Origin: Cryobacterium arcticum
GTDB taxonomy: Bacteria > Actinomycetota > Actinomycetes > Actinomycetales > Microbacteriaceae
Assembly: GCF_003185895.1 (NCBI RefSeq)
Contig: NZ_QHLY01000012.1
Location: forward strand, 1,364,001-1,428,000
DNA length: 64,000 nucleotides
Reading direction: 5' to 3'
The first letter of the stretch is position 1. Every line of letters begins with the position of its first letter. The translations under genes were made by a program, and so were the position numbers. Below are positions 33,095-45,309 of this stretch, piece by piece. A model generated the notes under the pieces. It was not told the DNA's origin. It searched no databases and saw only the letters and a program-made list of their open reading frames with translations.

Positions 33095-34831
33095 CTATCC
33101 GGGTGGTTTTCGGGTTTTCGGGTCGTGGGCGCGGTGCTTTTCCGGGGTGCGCCATTTCTCGGTGGGGTCGACCCAGTGCGGTGCTTTCACTTGGGGCATG
33201 CCGTTGACCATCCGGATTTTCCAGCCCGTGCTGCTGGTGATGGTGTGGTGGTGGTACCAGCACAGCAACACCCCGTTGTCCACGTGCGTTTGTCCGCCGT
33301 ATTGCCAGTCTTCGACGTGGTGCACTTCGCACCACTGCGGTGGACAGGTGCAGCCCGGGATGATGCAGCCGCCATCCCTCGCGGTGATCGCCTTGCGTTG
33401 CAACGGGGAGAAGCAGCGGGCTTTGGAGCCCAGGCCGAGGACGGCGCCGTTTCCGCCGAAGAAGATGGGTTGCATGCCGCCGTTGTCGATCATCTGGTTG
33501 ATGCTCTTCATCGAGATCGGCCCGTCCACCCCGTCGATCCAGCCGACGCCGGAGTTCTTGAGCAGGTCGGTGGCGTTCACGTGCACCATCACGGTCGGGG
33601 GCATGCCGCCCATGGTCGGGGTGCGGGGGTCTTGGGCGACCTGGGTGAGGATGCCCCGGAGAATGTCGGCTCGTTTCTCGCCGCCGGTGCGTTCGTCCAG
33701 GATTTCGTCGGGGATCAGTTGCCGGCTTCGATGCGCTGCTGGTCCTCGGCAGAGGGGGAACTTCACGGCGGTGCGGGCGGACTGGTAGGTGTTGAACAGG
33801 TTCTGCATCACGCCTTTGAGGTCAGGGGTGACGCCGCCGCGGAGCGGGTAGAGGCCGTCGCGGAGTGTGCCGAAGGAGAACGACGATTTCGCCTCGAGCA
33901 GCGGCGCGTTCGGGGCCGCCCCGTCGGGGTTCAATCGGGCCTGCCAGGTCTTGGTCATGTCGTTGATCCGGTCGGCGGTGAAGGTGAACCCGTCCGAATC
34001 ACCCACCCGCACCACCGCACCCGGGCTCGTGGAAACCGGGCTGTCGTCGTTTCTGGCGCGGTCAAAGCGTGATCCGGTCGCGGACTCGACGAGGTCCCGT
34101 TCGGCGGCGTCGACATCGGCCGGGTTCGCGTCGAATCGGCCGTGCACCTTGTAGTCCGCCAGGCCTCTGACGATGTTCTCGGCCGCGTCGATGCCGAGTT
34201 CACCGGCGGTCAGGGCGGCGGCCACGATCGGGAACACCGGTTCCAGGACCGAGCCGGCGATGAGCCGGGGCGCGACCTTCTCACCCAGGACCACCCTCCG
34301 TTTCATCTCCGCGACCGAGGTGCGGGTCAGCAGGGTGAGGAGCTCGCTTTCGTGCCTGGCGCCCATGCGCCAAGCGAGGGAATCGGTACCCAGGCCACGC
34401 TGAGCGCGGGCGCTGATCACCGTTGCGGTGGTGACCCGGGCCGTGTCGACCGGGCGACCCAGCTGTTCGACCGCCTGCGTCAGCGCGACCGCTTCGGCGT
34501 CACTGAGCCCCACGGCATCGATCGACGCCAGCACCGCCTGCACGGTGCGTGCCGCGTCGGCCAGCGCACCGAGCTTCTCGCCGAATGCGCCGGATCGTGC
34601 CAGTTGCACCGCGGGAATCTCCTCGGGCTCGCGCCACACCGGCTGCGCCTTCCTCGGCTTCGGCACCTCGGGGACAGCGGCTCGGCTGCCGAAGGTGCCG
34701 CCTCCGCGCGAGTCAAGTGGTTCCGCACGAGTGGGTGATGGCACGGCCAGGCTGGTGTTCCAATCGGCTGACGCCGGGGCAGCGGGAGAGCCTCCCGCTG
34801 CTGTGGAACCACCTGCCAGGTCTTCGTCCAT
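33095..34831 (-). CDS. DUF222 (13E12 repeat) HNH endonuclease-like protein
   Basis: A 578-residue protein of the 13E12 repeat family, abundant in actinobacteria and of unknown role. The DUF222 region spans about 85-400. The C-terminal HNH nuclease motif (about 490-545) contains ARDGGCIIPGCTCPPQWCEVHHVEDW and NGVLLCWYHHHTI, with paired Cys for zinc and the catalytic His-His. Around 33720-33760 the reading frame gives PLCRGPAAHRSRQ where a neighbouring frame gives SAEDQQRIEAG, suggesting two compensating single-base indels. The preceding intergenic region is AT-rich compared with the genome and probably contains the promoter. Confidence 0.9.
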   Translation of the reverse strand: MDEDLAGGSTAAGGSPAAPASADWNTSLAVPSPTRAEPLDSRGGGTFGSRAAVPEVPKPRKAQPVWREPEEIPAVQLARSGAFGEKLGALADAARTVQAVLASIDAVGLSDAEAVALTQAVEQLGRPVDTARVTTATVISARAQRGLGTDSLAWRMGARHESELLTLLTRTSVAEMKRRVVLGEKVAPRLIAGSVLEPVFPIVAAALTAGELGIDAAENIVRGLADYKVHGRFDANPADVDAAERDLVESATGSRFDRARNDDSPVSTSPGAVVRVGDSDGFTFTADRINDMTKTWQARLNPDGAAPNAPLLEAKSSFSFGTLRDGLYPLRGGVTPDLKGVMQNLFNTYQSARTAVKFPLCRGPAAHRSRQLIPDEILDERTGGEKRADILRGILTQVAQDPRTPTMGGMPPTVMVHVNATDLLKNSGVGWIDGVDGPISMKSINQMIDNGGMQPIFFGGNGAVLGLGSKARCFSPLQRKAITARDGGCIIPGCTCPPQWCEVHHVEDWQYGGQTHVDNGVLLCWYHHHTITSSTGWKIRMVNGMPQVKAPHWVDPTEKWRTPEKHRAHDPKTRKPPG

Positions 34832-34939
34832 GCCCCCATTCTCCCACGAATCAGAGATATATACGAGGAAATGTCACCTAATAGTGGGGCAATGTCGTAA
34901 CTGTTTCCGAATCGGACATTTGTCATTTCGCCGGCTACG

Positions 34940-34997
34940 CACCCCGCGTGTCGTCACCCCGCGTGTCGTCACCCCGCTGTCGTCACCCCGCTGTCAT
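34940..34997. repeat. Four tandem 14-15 bp repeats downstream of a lipoprotein gene
   Basis: Units CACCCCGCGTGTCGT at 34940 and 34955 are followed by the one-base-shorter CACCCCGCTGTCGT at 34970 and CACCCCGCTGTCAT at 34984. The array reaches the first base of the lipoprotein stop codon (34997-34999). The rest of the 165-bp gap up to the HNH gene is AT-rich. Confidence 0.85.
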
Positions 34998-36151
34998 CAC
35001 ACAGCGGCGGCGTAACGGGCGTACGCGGCCGCGGCCAGGGCCGACGTTCCGGCCAAGCCGGCCGCGCCGGTCGTGGTCACGGTGAGCCAGACCCCGTCTG
35101 CCACGAGGGTGACCTGGCACTGATCCCCGGCACAGCCACCCAGGGACTGGATCCCGCTGTCCGGCCAGCGCGCACCGGATTCACCGGCCAGGTCCACCGG
35201 CACGAGCGCGATCGTTGAGGGCAGGGCGGTCGGCGACGAGTAGGCCCACAAGCCCTCGGCGCCGGGCAGGATCGTGAGTGCCACCCCGCTGTAGCCGATC
35301 GGTGTCACGTTCGCCGCACCCTCGGTGCCGCTCCAGGTGCAATCGACAAGGCCCCCGCGAACGCGGGCGGCGCCGTTCTGGGTCGACCGATCATCCAGTA
35401 CCAGCCCGTCACTGACGCTTGCGTCGACGAGTGCGCCGGAGACGCTGACGTCGTGGGGGCTGAGCAGCGTGTCGCACTGTGCTCGCGCCGGAGCGAGCGG
35501 CTGATCGAATTTCAGGGCGCCCAGGGAGTCGACTATGTCGCTCGCGTAGGCCTGGAAAGCCGCCGGGTCCGGTTCCGGCGTGCTCACGGAGACGGACAGC
35601 CAGGTCGTGCCGATCAGTACCTCGGCCCGGCAACCCTGCCATTCGCCGTCGCGGCAGCCGGAGAACGCCTGGTCGCCGAGCTCTACCGGGAGCAGGTTGC
35701 GCAGTCCGTCGTTCACATCGGGTTCGATCCGGCCGAATTCGTCGGCCGCGTTCGGCAGCACCGTCACGAGAACTTGGGGGCCGCCATCCTCTGCGCCGGC
35801 CAGGACGTACCGGCACTGCTGACCACCGGCCGCGCGAACGGCCTGAGTCGCCATGGCCGCGGCCACCACCCCCGGGTACGGGGAGGTCGTTGCGGGCAGG
35901 TACTGCTGGTCGATGACATCGGCGACGGGCACGCCCAGCACCTCGGCGGCTGCCGCGATCGGCACGAACATCTCGCAGTTGATGAGCACGACCTCATCGC
36001 CCACCCCGCCGATGAAGGTGGGCACGGGCGACGGTGTGGGCAGCAGCGACGGTGTCGGCAGCAGCGCCGACGGGCCCGGTGTTGCCGTGCATCCGGCCAG
36101 CAGCGCCAGCAGGGCGGCGGCCACGGCCACCACCGGAATTCGTCTGCGCAT
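34997..36151 (-). CDS. Secreted lipoprotein of unknown function
   Basis: A 384-residue exported protein. The signal peptide (RRRIPVVAVAAALLALLAGC) has a lipobox (LLAGC), so it should be lipid-anchored outside the cell. A Pro/Ser/Thr linker containing two LLPTPS phrases follows. The mature part has two similar halves, each with several Cys, that resemble each other loosely in Cys and Trp spacing (CRYVLAG / CTWSGTEG; GTTWLSVSVS / GVWLTVTTT). I do not recognise a named domain. Start ATG 36151 has GGGTGGG upstream. It is divergent from the oligopeptidase gene. Confidence 0.75.
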   Translation of the reverse strand: MRRRIPVVAVAAALLALLAGCTATPGPSALLPTPSLLPTPSPVPTFIGGVGDEVVLINCEMFVPIAAAAEVLGVPVADVIDQQYLPATTSPYPGVVAAAMATQAVRAAGGQQCRYVLAGAEDGGPQVLVTVLPNAADEFGRIEPDVNDGLRNLLPVELGDQAFSGCRDGEWQGCRAEVLIGTTWLSVSVSTPEPDPAAFQAYASDIVDSLGALKFDQPLAPARAQCDTLLSPHDVSVSGALVDASVSDGLVLDDRSTQNGAARVRGGLVDCTWSGTEGAANVTPIGYSGVALTILPGAEGLWAYSSPTALPSTIALVPVDLAGESGARWPDSGIQSLGGCAGDQCQVTLVADGVWLTVTTTGAAGLAGTSALAAAAYARYAAAV

Positions 36152-36310
36152 GGACCCACCCCGTCGTCGCCGTTCCCCTGCGTTTCACCCTACGGCTCCC
36201 CAGCCCATCCGGTGCCGCGATCCGCACCCCCGAACGAGGGTGCGGCACGCGCCCGCGACATCCGCGCGGCCGCACAGGACACCGTCGCACCGGGTAGGTA
36301 CGCTGAAGGG

Positions 36311-38476
36311 ATGAACCTTCCCCCCGTCGCCGCCCAGAAGCCCACGCGGCGCATCCACCACAACGATGTGTACGTCGACAACTACGAGTGGCTGCGCGAC
36401 AAGGAAGCCCCGGAGGTCACGGCGCACCTCGAGGCCGAGAACGCCTATACGGATGCCCGCACCAGCCACCTGGAACTCCTGCAGGAGCAGATCTTCGAGG
36501 AGATCAAGGACCGCACCCAGGAGACCGACCTGTCGGTGCCGGTGCGCCGCGGACAGTGGTGGCACTACACCCGTTCGGTGGAGGGCCAAGAGTACGGCAT
36601 CCACTGCCGGGCGCCGATCTCCGGCCCGGACGACTGGGCTCCGCCGGTGATCGAGACCGCGACCGGCACCGCCGCCGACGCCGGCCTGCCCGGTGAGCAG
36701 ATTCTCCTCGACGACAACGCCGAGGCCGCCGGCCTGGACTTCTACTCGCTGGGCAGCTTCGACGTCAGCGACGACGGCAGCCAGTTGCTCTACGCCGTCG
36801 ACGTCGAGGGCGACGAACGCTACACGGTGCGGGTGCGCACCATCGCCACCGGCGAGAACCTCGCCGACGAGATTCCCAACACCAGCGCCGGGGCACTCTT
36901 CGACCCCAGCGGCCGGTTCATTTTCTACACCACCGTCGACGACGCCTGGCGTCCCGACACCGTGTGGCGGCATGAGGTGGGCACCGCGGCCGACACCGAC
37001 GTGCAGGTGTTCACCGAGCCCGACGAGCGCTTCTGGGTGGGCGTCGGCCGGTCCCGTAGCAACCGTTACCTCATGATCGAGGCCGGCTCCAGCGTGACCA
37101 GCGAGACCTTTTTGCTCGACGCAGCCGATCCCACCGGCGAGTTCAGCGTGGTGTGGCCGCGCCGCGACAACGTGGAGTACGACGTGGAGCACGCCGTGAT
37201 CGACGGCGAAGACCGCCTGCTGATCGTGCACAACGACCACGCCGTCAACTTCGAGCTCGTGAGCGTGGCCGCCGACGACCCGCAGGGCGACAAGCGGGTG
37301 GTGCTCCCCCACAACGAGCGCATCCGGTTGGAAAGCGTCGACGCGTTCCGCGACTTCGTGGTGGTGGAGTACCGCAAGGACGGTCTCACCCGGGTGGCGT
37401 ACGCCACCAAGCGCGGCGGCGGACTCACCGAGCTCAGCTTCGACGAGGAGCTCTACGCCGTGGGCACCGGCGGCAACCCCGAGTGGACGCAGCCCACCAT
37501 CCGCCTCGGCTACACCAGCTTCGTGACCCCGTCCACGGTGTACGACTACGTGGTCGCCACGGGCGAACTGCGCCAGCTCAAGCAGCAGCCGGTGCTCGGC
37601 CACTACGACCCCAGTCTGTTCGAACAGCGCCGGGAGTGGGCCGTGGCCGCCGACGGAACCCGCGTGCCCATCTCGATCGTGTACCGCAAGGACCTGGTGG
37701 AGCCGGGCACCCCGGCGCCGACCCTGCTCTACGGCTACGGCTCCTACGAGATCAGCATCGACCCGTCGTTCAGCATCGCCCGGCTCAGCCTGCTCGACCG
37801 GGGCATGGTCTACGCGGTTGCGCACGTGCGCGGCGGCGGCGAACTCGGCCGCCTCTGGTACGAGCACGGCAAGACCCACCAGAAGCGCAACTCGTTCACC
37901 GACTTCGTCGCCTGCGCGGAGCACCTGATCGACTGCGGCTACACCTCGGCCGACAAGCTCGTCGCCGAGGGCCGCAGCGCCGGTGGCCTCTTGATGGGCG
38001 CCGTCGCCAACATGGCACCCGCCCTGTTCGCCGGCATCCTCGCCGGCGTGCCGTTCGTCGACCCGCTCACCTCGATCCTCGACCCGAGCCTTCCGCTCAC
38101 GGTGATCGAGTGGGACGAGTGGGGCGACCCGCTGCACGACGCGGAGGTGTACGCCTACATGAAGTCATATTCTCCGCTGGAGAACGTGCACCAGACGCAC
38201 TACCCGCGCATCCTCGCCGTCACCAGCCTGAACGACACCCGGGTGCTCTACGTGGAGCCGGCCAAGTGGGTCGCCCGGCTGCGTGAGGTGGGGGCGGATG
38301 CCCTGCTCAAGACCGAGATGTCGGCCGGTCACGGCGGGGTCTCCGGCCGGTACGCCGGCTGGCGCGAGCGGGCGTTCGACTACGCCTGGCTGATCGACGC
38401 GGCCGGCGCGCATCCGTCGGGAGAAGGCGAGCTGGCAGCGGTCGGCGAGACCATCGACGCCGACGCCGGGGAATAG
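36311..38476 (+). CDS. ptrB: Oligopeptidase B (S9 family serine peptidase)
   Basis: A 721-residue cytosolic peptidase of the prolyl oligopeptidase family that cleaves short peptides after basic residues. The N-terminal beta-propeller (about 70-410) gates the site. The alpha/beta hydrolase domain has Ser556 in EGRSAGGLLMG, Asp642 in TSLNDTRVLY and His674 in SAGHGGVSGRYAG. HVRGGGELGRLWYEHGK is a family hallmark. ATG 36311 is chosen over an in-frame extension from 35453, which runs antisense through the lipoprotein gene; TACGCT lies exactly six bases before the ATG. Confidence 0.94.
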   Translation: MNLPPVAAQKPTRRIHHNDVYVDNYEWLRDKEAPEVTAHLEAENAYTDARTSHLELLQEQIFEEIKDRTQETDLSVPVRRGQWWHYTRSVEGQEYGIHCRAPISGPDDWAPPVIETATGTAADAGLPGEQILLDDNAEAAGLDFYSLGSFDVSDDGSQLLYAVDVEGDERYTVRVRTIATGENLADEIPNTSAGALFDPSGRFIFYTTVDDAWRPDTVWRHEVGTAADTDVQVFTEPDERFWVGVGRSRSNRYLMIEAGSSVTSETFLLDAADPTGEFSVVWPRRDNVEYDVEHAVIDGEDRLLIVHNDHAVNFELVSVAADDPQGDKRVVLPHNERIRLESVDAFRDFVVVEYRKDGLTRVAYATKRGGGLTELSFDEELYAVGTGGNPEWTQPTIRLGYTSFVTPSTVYDYVVATGELRQLKQQPVLGHYDPSLFEQRREWAVAADGTRVPISIVYRKDLVEPGTPAPTLLYGYGSYEISIDPSFSIARLSLLDRGMVYAVAHVRGGGELGRLWYEHGKTHQKRNSFTDFVACAEHLIDCGYTSADKLVAEGRSAGGLLMGAVANMAPALFAGILAGVPFVDPLTSILDPSLPLTVIEWDEWGDPLHDAEVYAYMKSYSPLENVHQTHYPRILAVTSLNDTRVLYVEPAKWVARLREVGADALLKTEMSAGHGGVSGRYAGWRERAFDYAWLIDAAGAHPSGEGELAAVGETIDADAGE

Positions 38477-38487
38477 GTCTATAGACC
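38476..38487. other. 12-bp perfect palindrome after the oligopeptidase stop
   Basis: GGTCTATAGACC starts on the last base of the ptrB stop codon. It is too short and has no loop to be a good terminator; a protein-binding site upstream of the GGDEF-EAL gene is possible. Confidence 0.4.
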
Positions 38488-38607
38488 CTGTTCAGGGGTA
38501 CTTTGACGCCGGGTAAAGTGGTGTAATCGCGGACTGTGCCGCACAACGGCAGAGCTCGACGCTACACACTGCCGCAAAGATGTGGTTTTCGAAAGGGGAA
38601 CGCGCCC

Positions 38608-40908
38608 GTGAAGCTCGCGTCGACCCCCGTGCGTCCGGCCCCCCGCTTCTCCCGCAGTGACGGCGTGATCGTCGCGGGCGTTGCGGTGGTCTTGCTCGCC
38701 AACCTGATCGGTCTGATCTTCCACGGCGGCGGCTACAACCCTGTTGTCGACGGATCGCTGCCCATCTTCAGCGACTGGGCCGCCACGGTTCTGGTCTGGC
38801 TGGCCGTGCAGCGTTCCCCCTCCCGTCGCCTGCACGTCGTGCTCGCCGCCGCGGCGGTGACGTCCCTCACCGTGAGCGATACCGCCTACCGGGTGTTCCC
38901 CGGCGACACCGGTTCGGCGTTCGGCCCGTCGCTGGCCGACGCCGGTTATCTGTCGTTCTACCTTCTGCTCATGGGTGCACTCACCGTGCTCGTGCGGGAG
39001 TCGCTCTGCGGTCAGGCCTGGCCGGTACTGCTCACCAGCACGGTGGGCGCCCTCGGCGCCACATCGGTATTGGCCGTGCTGCTCGGTCCTGCCCTGGAAT
39101 CCGCACTGGCCGCCCCGTTCTCGATGCCGATCCTCTTGAGCATCGCCTTTCCGGTGCTCGACCTGCTGCTCGTGGCTGCCTTGGCCGGCATCGCAGCGAC
39201 CCCGGTGCGGGTTCTCGGCCGCTCGGGGCTGCTGCTGGTTGTGGGGTTGATCCTCTTCGCCACGGCCGATGTCGTCTATGCCCAGCAGGTGCAGGTGCAG
39301 TCGGTGGCGATGGGCACGGCTCTCAACGGCGCCTGGGCGATCGGGTTCGCCCTGATCGTGCTCTGGGTGCTCCTTGCGGCCCGCGGGCGGGAACAGCCGA
39401 ATCGGTCTTCCGTGGCCACACTGGCCGACGGTACGGCCTACACGGTCTCCGCTGTGGCCGCCCCACTGATCGCGACAGCGGCGGGCCTGGCCGTATTACT
39501 CCTCGCCAGCCAGACCCACGTCTCGACCCTCGCCGTGGCGCTGGCCGGCGCCACCCTGGCCCTGGCCGCGATACCCCTGGCCTTCCGGCAACGGATGCTG
39601 AACTCCCTGTCCCGCACCGACGAACTCACCGGCCTGCCCAATCGCCGTGCCCTGGCGATGGATGTCTCCTCCCGGTTGCGGGCCGCCGATGCCCGGCCGA
39701 GCGCCCTCCTGGTGCTCGACCTGGACCGGTTCAAGGAGGTCAACGACAGCCTGGGCCACGAGGCCGGCGACCGCCTGATCGGGCGGATCAGCGCCCGGCT
39801 GACCGGCGCGCTCCGTGCCGGCGACCTGCTCGCCCGGCTCGGCGGCGACGAGTTCGCGGTGCACCTGCACCACGCCGACGACAAACGCGCCACGGCCATG
39901 GCCCGCCGCTTGCGCGCCGTGACCGCCCGGCCCATCGTGATCGACGGCCTGAGCCTGGAAGTCGGCCTGAGCATCGGCATCGCCCTCTCGCCCGAGCACG
40001 GCTCAGACCTCAGCGGCTTGCTGCGCAAGGCCGAGATGGCCATGTACTCGGCGAAATCCAGCCGAGTGGGCCAGCGCATCTACTCGGCGGGAGATGACAG
40101 CAACGACGAAGCGCGTCTCCGCACCCTGCACGAGCTGCGCATCGCCCTGGCAGAGAACCAGCTGGTGCTGCACTACCAGCCCAAGGTGGACCTGCCGCGT
40201 GATTCGGTGCCGGGAGTTGAGGCGTTGGTGCGCTGGAACCATCCCACCCGTGGTCTCCTGTTCCCGAACGAGTTCCTCGAGGTGGCCGAGCACGGTGGGC
40301 TGATGCGCACCCTCACCCGGGTGGTTCTCGAGCTCGCGCTCGACCAGGCCGTGCTCTGGCAGGATCAGGGCCGGGTTCTCACCGTCGCCGTCAACCTGTC
40401 GAGCCGGTCGCTGCTGGACTACCAGCTGGTCAATGTGGTGACCCGGATGCTCGCTGACAGGGAACTGCCGGGTTCTGCGCTCATGCTCGAAGTCACCGAG
40501 GAATTCCTGCTCGTGGACCGCGACCGCGCCCGGAACGTGCTGCTGCGGTTGCGGGCCGCCGGTGTGCTCATCGCCGTGGACGATTTCGGCACCGGGTACA
40601 GCTCGCTCGCCTACCTGCGCGACCTGCCGATCGACGAGCTCAAGCTCGACCAGTCCTTCGTGATCCCGATGCTCGACGACGACCGGGCCTCCGCGCTGGT
40701 GGCGTCGTCGATCAACCTCGGACACAGCCTGGACCTGCGGATCGTGGCCGAGGGCGTCGAAACGGCCGAGGTGCTCGACCAGCTGGTGCGGTTCGGCTGC
40801 GATGTCGCCCAGGGTTATTACCTGTCCCGGCCGGTGCCGGCGGCCGAGCTAGAACGCTGGTTGGATGACCGCGCCGCCGCCGGACTCGTCGCAGCAGGAA
40901 TAGAGTGA
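38608..40908 (+). CDS. Membrane-bound GGDEF-EAL protein (cyclic-di-GMP synthesis/breakdown)
   Basis: A 766-residue protein. About eight or nine hydrophobic helices occupy residues 14-330 and form a membrane sensor. The GGDEF domain has an intact signature (Gly412-Phe416, RLGGDEFAV) preceded by DELTGLPNRRAL. The EAL domain starts at Glu538-Leu540 (GVEALVRWNHP) and retains EVTEEFLL, DDFGTGYSSLAYL and AEGVET. Both active sites look complete, so direction of activity cannot be inferred. Start GTG 38608 has AAAGGGG upstream; GTG 38536 is an alternative. Confidence 0.93.
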   Translation: MKLASTPVRPAPRFSRSDGVIVAGVAVVLLANLIGLIFHGGGYNPVVDGSLPIFSDWAATVLVWLAVQRSPSRRLHVVLAAAAVTSLTVSDTAYRVFPGDTGSAFGPSLADAGYLSFYLLLMGALTVLVRESLCGQAWPVLLTSTVGALGATSVLAVLLGPALESALAAPFSMPILLSIAFPVLDLLLVAALAGIAATPVRVLGRSGLLLVVGLILFATADVVYAQQVQVQSVAMGTALNGAWAIGFALIVLWVLLAARGREQPNRSSVATLADGTAYTVSAVAAPLIATAAGLAVLLLASQTHVSTLAVALAGATLALAAIPLAFRQRMLNSLSRTDELTGLPNRRALAMDVSSRLRAADARPSALLVLDLDRFKEVNDSLGHEAGDRLIGRISARLTGALRAGDLLARLGGDEFAVHLHHADDKRATAMARRLRAVTARPIVIDGLSLEVGLSIGIALSPEHGSDLSGLLRKAEMAMYSAKSSRVGQRIYSAGDDSNDEARLRTLHELRIALAENQLVLHYQPKVDLPRDSVPGVEALVRWNHPTRGLLFPNEFLEVAEHGGLMRTLTRVVLELALDQAVLWQDQGRVLTVAVNLSSRSLLDYQLVNVVTRMLADRELPGSALMLEVTEEFLLVDRDRARNVLLRLRAAGVLIAVDDFGTGYSSLAYLRDLPIDELKLDQSFVIPMLDDDRASALVASSINLGHSLDLRIVAEGVETAEVLDQLVRFGCDVAQGYYLSRPVPAAELERWLDDRAAAGLVAAGIE

Positions 40909-40929
40909 GGCCGACAAAGGGAGCACGAC

Positions 40930-41385
40930 GTGCAGTTTGACCGGATCGACCTGGAACCGCGCACCATGATGGGGATTCGGGAGATCGTGGTCATGGCCGA
41001 CCTCACCGCCTTCTACGAGCGCTCCTTCACGCGCGTCGTCGCCGCACTGGCCGAGCAGCACCTGGCGCCCGCCGGGCCGGCCACCGCTGTCTACCACGGC
41101 ATGCCGACCAGCACTGTGGATGTCACGGCCGGATTCCCGGTGACCGGCCCGGCCGTCGCGCCCGACGGATTAGTCCTCAGCACGCTGCCCGACGGCGCCG
41201 CAGTCGCCACGGTCTACGTCGGCCCGTACGACGGCATGACCCGCACCTACGACGAGATCGCCACCTGGATGCAGGCGAACAACCTCACCCCGCACACCGA
41301 GATGTGGGAGGAATTCCTCACCGGCCCCCAGACCGACCCGAACCCGGCCACCTGGCAGACCCGGATCGTCTTCCCGCTCGTCTGA
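40930..41385 (+). CDS. GyrI-like small-molecule-binding domain protein
   Basis: A 151-residue protein matching the effector-binding domain found in AraC/MerR regulators and GyrI (SBM superfamily), here without a DNA-binding part. Characteristic parts are the N-terminal ARRTMMG-like strand (EPRTMMGIREIV), GFPVTGPA, and the C-terminal WEEFLTGPQTDPNPATWQTRIVFPL. It may bind or hydrolyse small hydrophobic molecules. GTG 40930 has AAAGGGAG six bases upstream. It follows the GGDEF-EAL gene by 21 bases. Confidence 0.85.
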   Translation: MQFDRIDLEPRTMMGIREIVVMADLTAFYERSFTRVVAALAEQHLAPAGPATAVYHGMPTSTVDVTAGFPVTGPAVAPDGLVLSTLPDGAAVATVYVGPYDGMTRTYDEIATWMQANNLTPHTEMWEEFLTGPQTDPNPATWQTRIVFPLV

Positions 41386-41456
41386 GCTGAGCCGGCCAGC
41401 GCCGGCCCGGCCCGGCCCGGCCACCGGCCTGTCGGTGCCGCGTGAGAACATGGAGC

Positions 41457-44483
<3,027 letters not shown>

Positions 44484-44488
44484 CCACC

Positions 44489-44549
44489 CGCGAGCCGTGA
44501 GCAAAGCACCAGAAATCCGAGATTTTGGGGGCTTTGCTCACAGCTCGCG
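44489..44549. terminator. Bidirectional stem-loop terminator
   Basis: Arms at 44489-44507 and 44531-44549 pair over 19 bp with one mismatch. The 23-nt loop itself holds the nested palindrome AAATC-CGA-GATTT. It lies between the convergent SNF2 and reductase genes. Confidence 0.8.
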
Positions 44550-44565
44550 AGGGGGGGGTGGCGGG

Positions 44566-45198
44566 TTACTTGACGAGTGCGAAGCCGCCGGTCCAGCCGA
44601 TGGTCTCGCCGGCCGCGAGGGTCAGCTGCAGGAAGCCGAGGGCTTCGAGCTCACGGGCGCGCTTGAGGGCGCCGGCGTCGACGGCCGAAACGCCACCGGC
44701 GGTGATCACGTTGATGAGCGCATCCTTGGCGGCAGCATCGTCACCGGCGACGAGCACGGTGGTGGGTGCGACGCCGTTGACCGCGGCGGTGGCCAGGGTG
44801 GCGGCGAAAGTGGTGTTGAAGGCCTTGAGCACGCGAGCGCCGGGAACGGTCTCGGCGATGACCTGCGCGGCCGAACCCTCAGCCGGCACAACCAGCGAAT
44901 CGAAGGTGGCGAAATCGAGCGGATTGGTGATGTCGACGATGACCTTGCCGTCGAGCTGTCCCGCGTACTGGGCGAGCACCCCGGCGACGGCCGGGTACGG
45001 CAGCGCGAGAATGACGATGTCGCCGGTGAGGGCGTCGCCCGCGACACCCGACGCGACGGATGCGCCGGCGGTGGCGGCCGCAGCCGCGGTCTTCTCGGCA
45101 TCCTGTGCCAACAGCTGAACGGCGGCACCGCCCGTGGCCGCGATTGTCGCGATGGCGGTTCCCATGTTGCCTGCTCCGATGATGCTGACGCTCGTCAT
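44566..45198 (-). CDS. NADP-binding F420-reductase-like protein
   Basis: A 210-residue Rossmann-fold protein resembling NADPH-dependent F420 reductases. The dinucleotide motif is SIIGAGNMGTAIATIA. KVIVDITNPLDFATFDSL, GARVLKAFNTTFA, and ETIGWTGGFALVK at the C-terminus are also family-like. It may reduce F420 or act on another quinone or imine substrate; which is unknown. ATG 45198 has GAGGGAG seven bases upstream. It diverges from a MarR gene across a promoter region with a clear inverted repeat. Confidence 0.85.
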   Translation of the reverse strand: MTSVSIIGAGNMGTAIATIAATGGAAVQLLAQDAEKTAAAAATAGASVASGVAGDALTGDIVILALPYPAVAGVLAQYAGQLDGKVIVDITNPLDFATFDSLVVPAEGSAAQVIAETVPGARVLKAFNTTFAATLATAAVNGVAPTTVLVAGDDAAAKDALINVITAGGVSAVDAGALKRARELEALGFLQLTLAAGETIGWTGGFALVK

Positions 45199-45241
45199 GT
45201 CGTGCTCCCTCTCGCCTCGCGGCGATGTATTAGTTGTTGTT

Positions 45242-45268
45242 ACAAGTAATGTATCCCAATTTACTTGT
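45242..45268. promoter_or_regulatory. Probable MarR operator between reductase and marR genes
   Basis: ACAAGTAA (45242-45249) and TTACTTGT (45261-45268) are perfect inverted half-sites 11 bases apart, in an AT-rich gap (45199-45309). TAAGCT at 45298-45303 is the likely marR -10 box, six bases before its ATG. Confidence 0.75.
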
Positions 45269-45309
45269 TGCGTCAACCAAATCGGGAACGGGCTTGATAA
45301 GCTGTCGGT

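Noticed and set aside
36185..38137. 650-codon minus-strand frame opposite oligopeptidase B
   Set aside because: Antisense to an intact S9 peptidase gene and has no recognisable domain.
41395..41440. GGCCC-rich run between the GyrI-like and SNF2 genes as a regulatory element
   Set aside because: Simple low-complexity GC repeat without a stable unit or position-specific feature.
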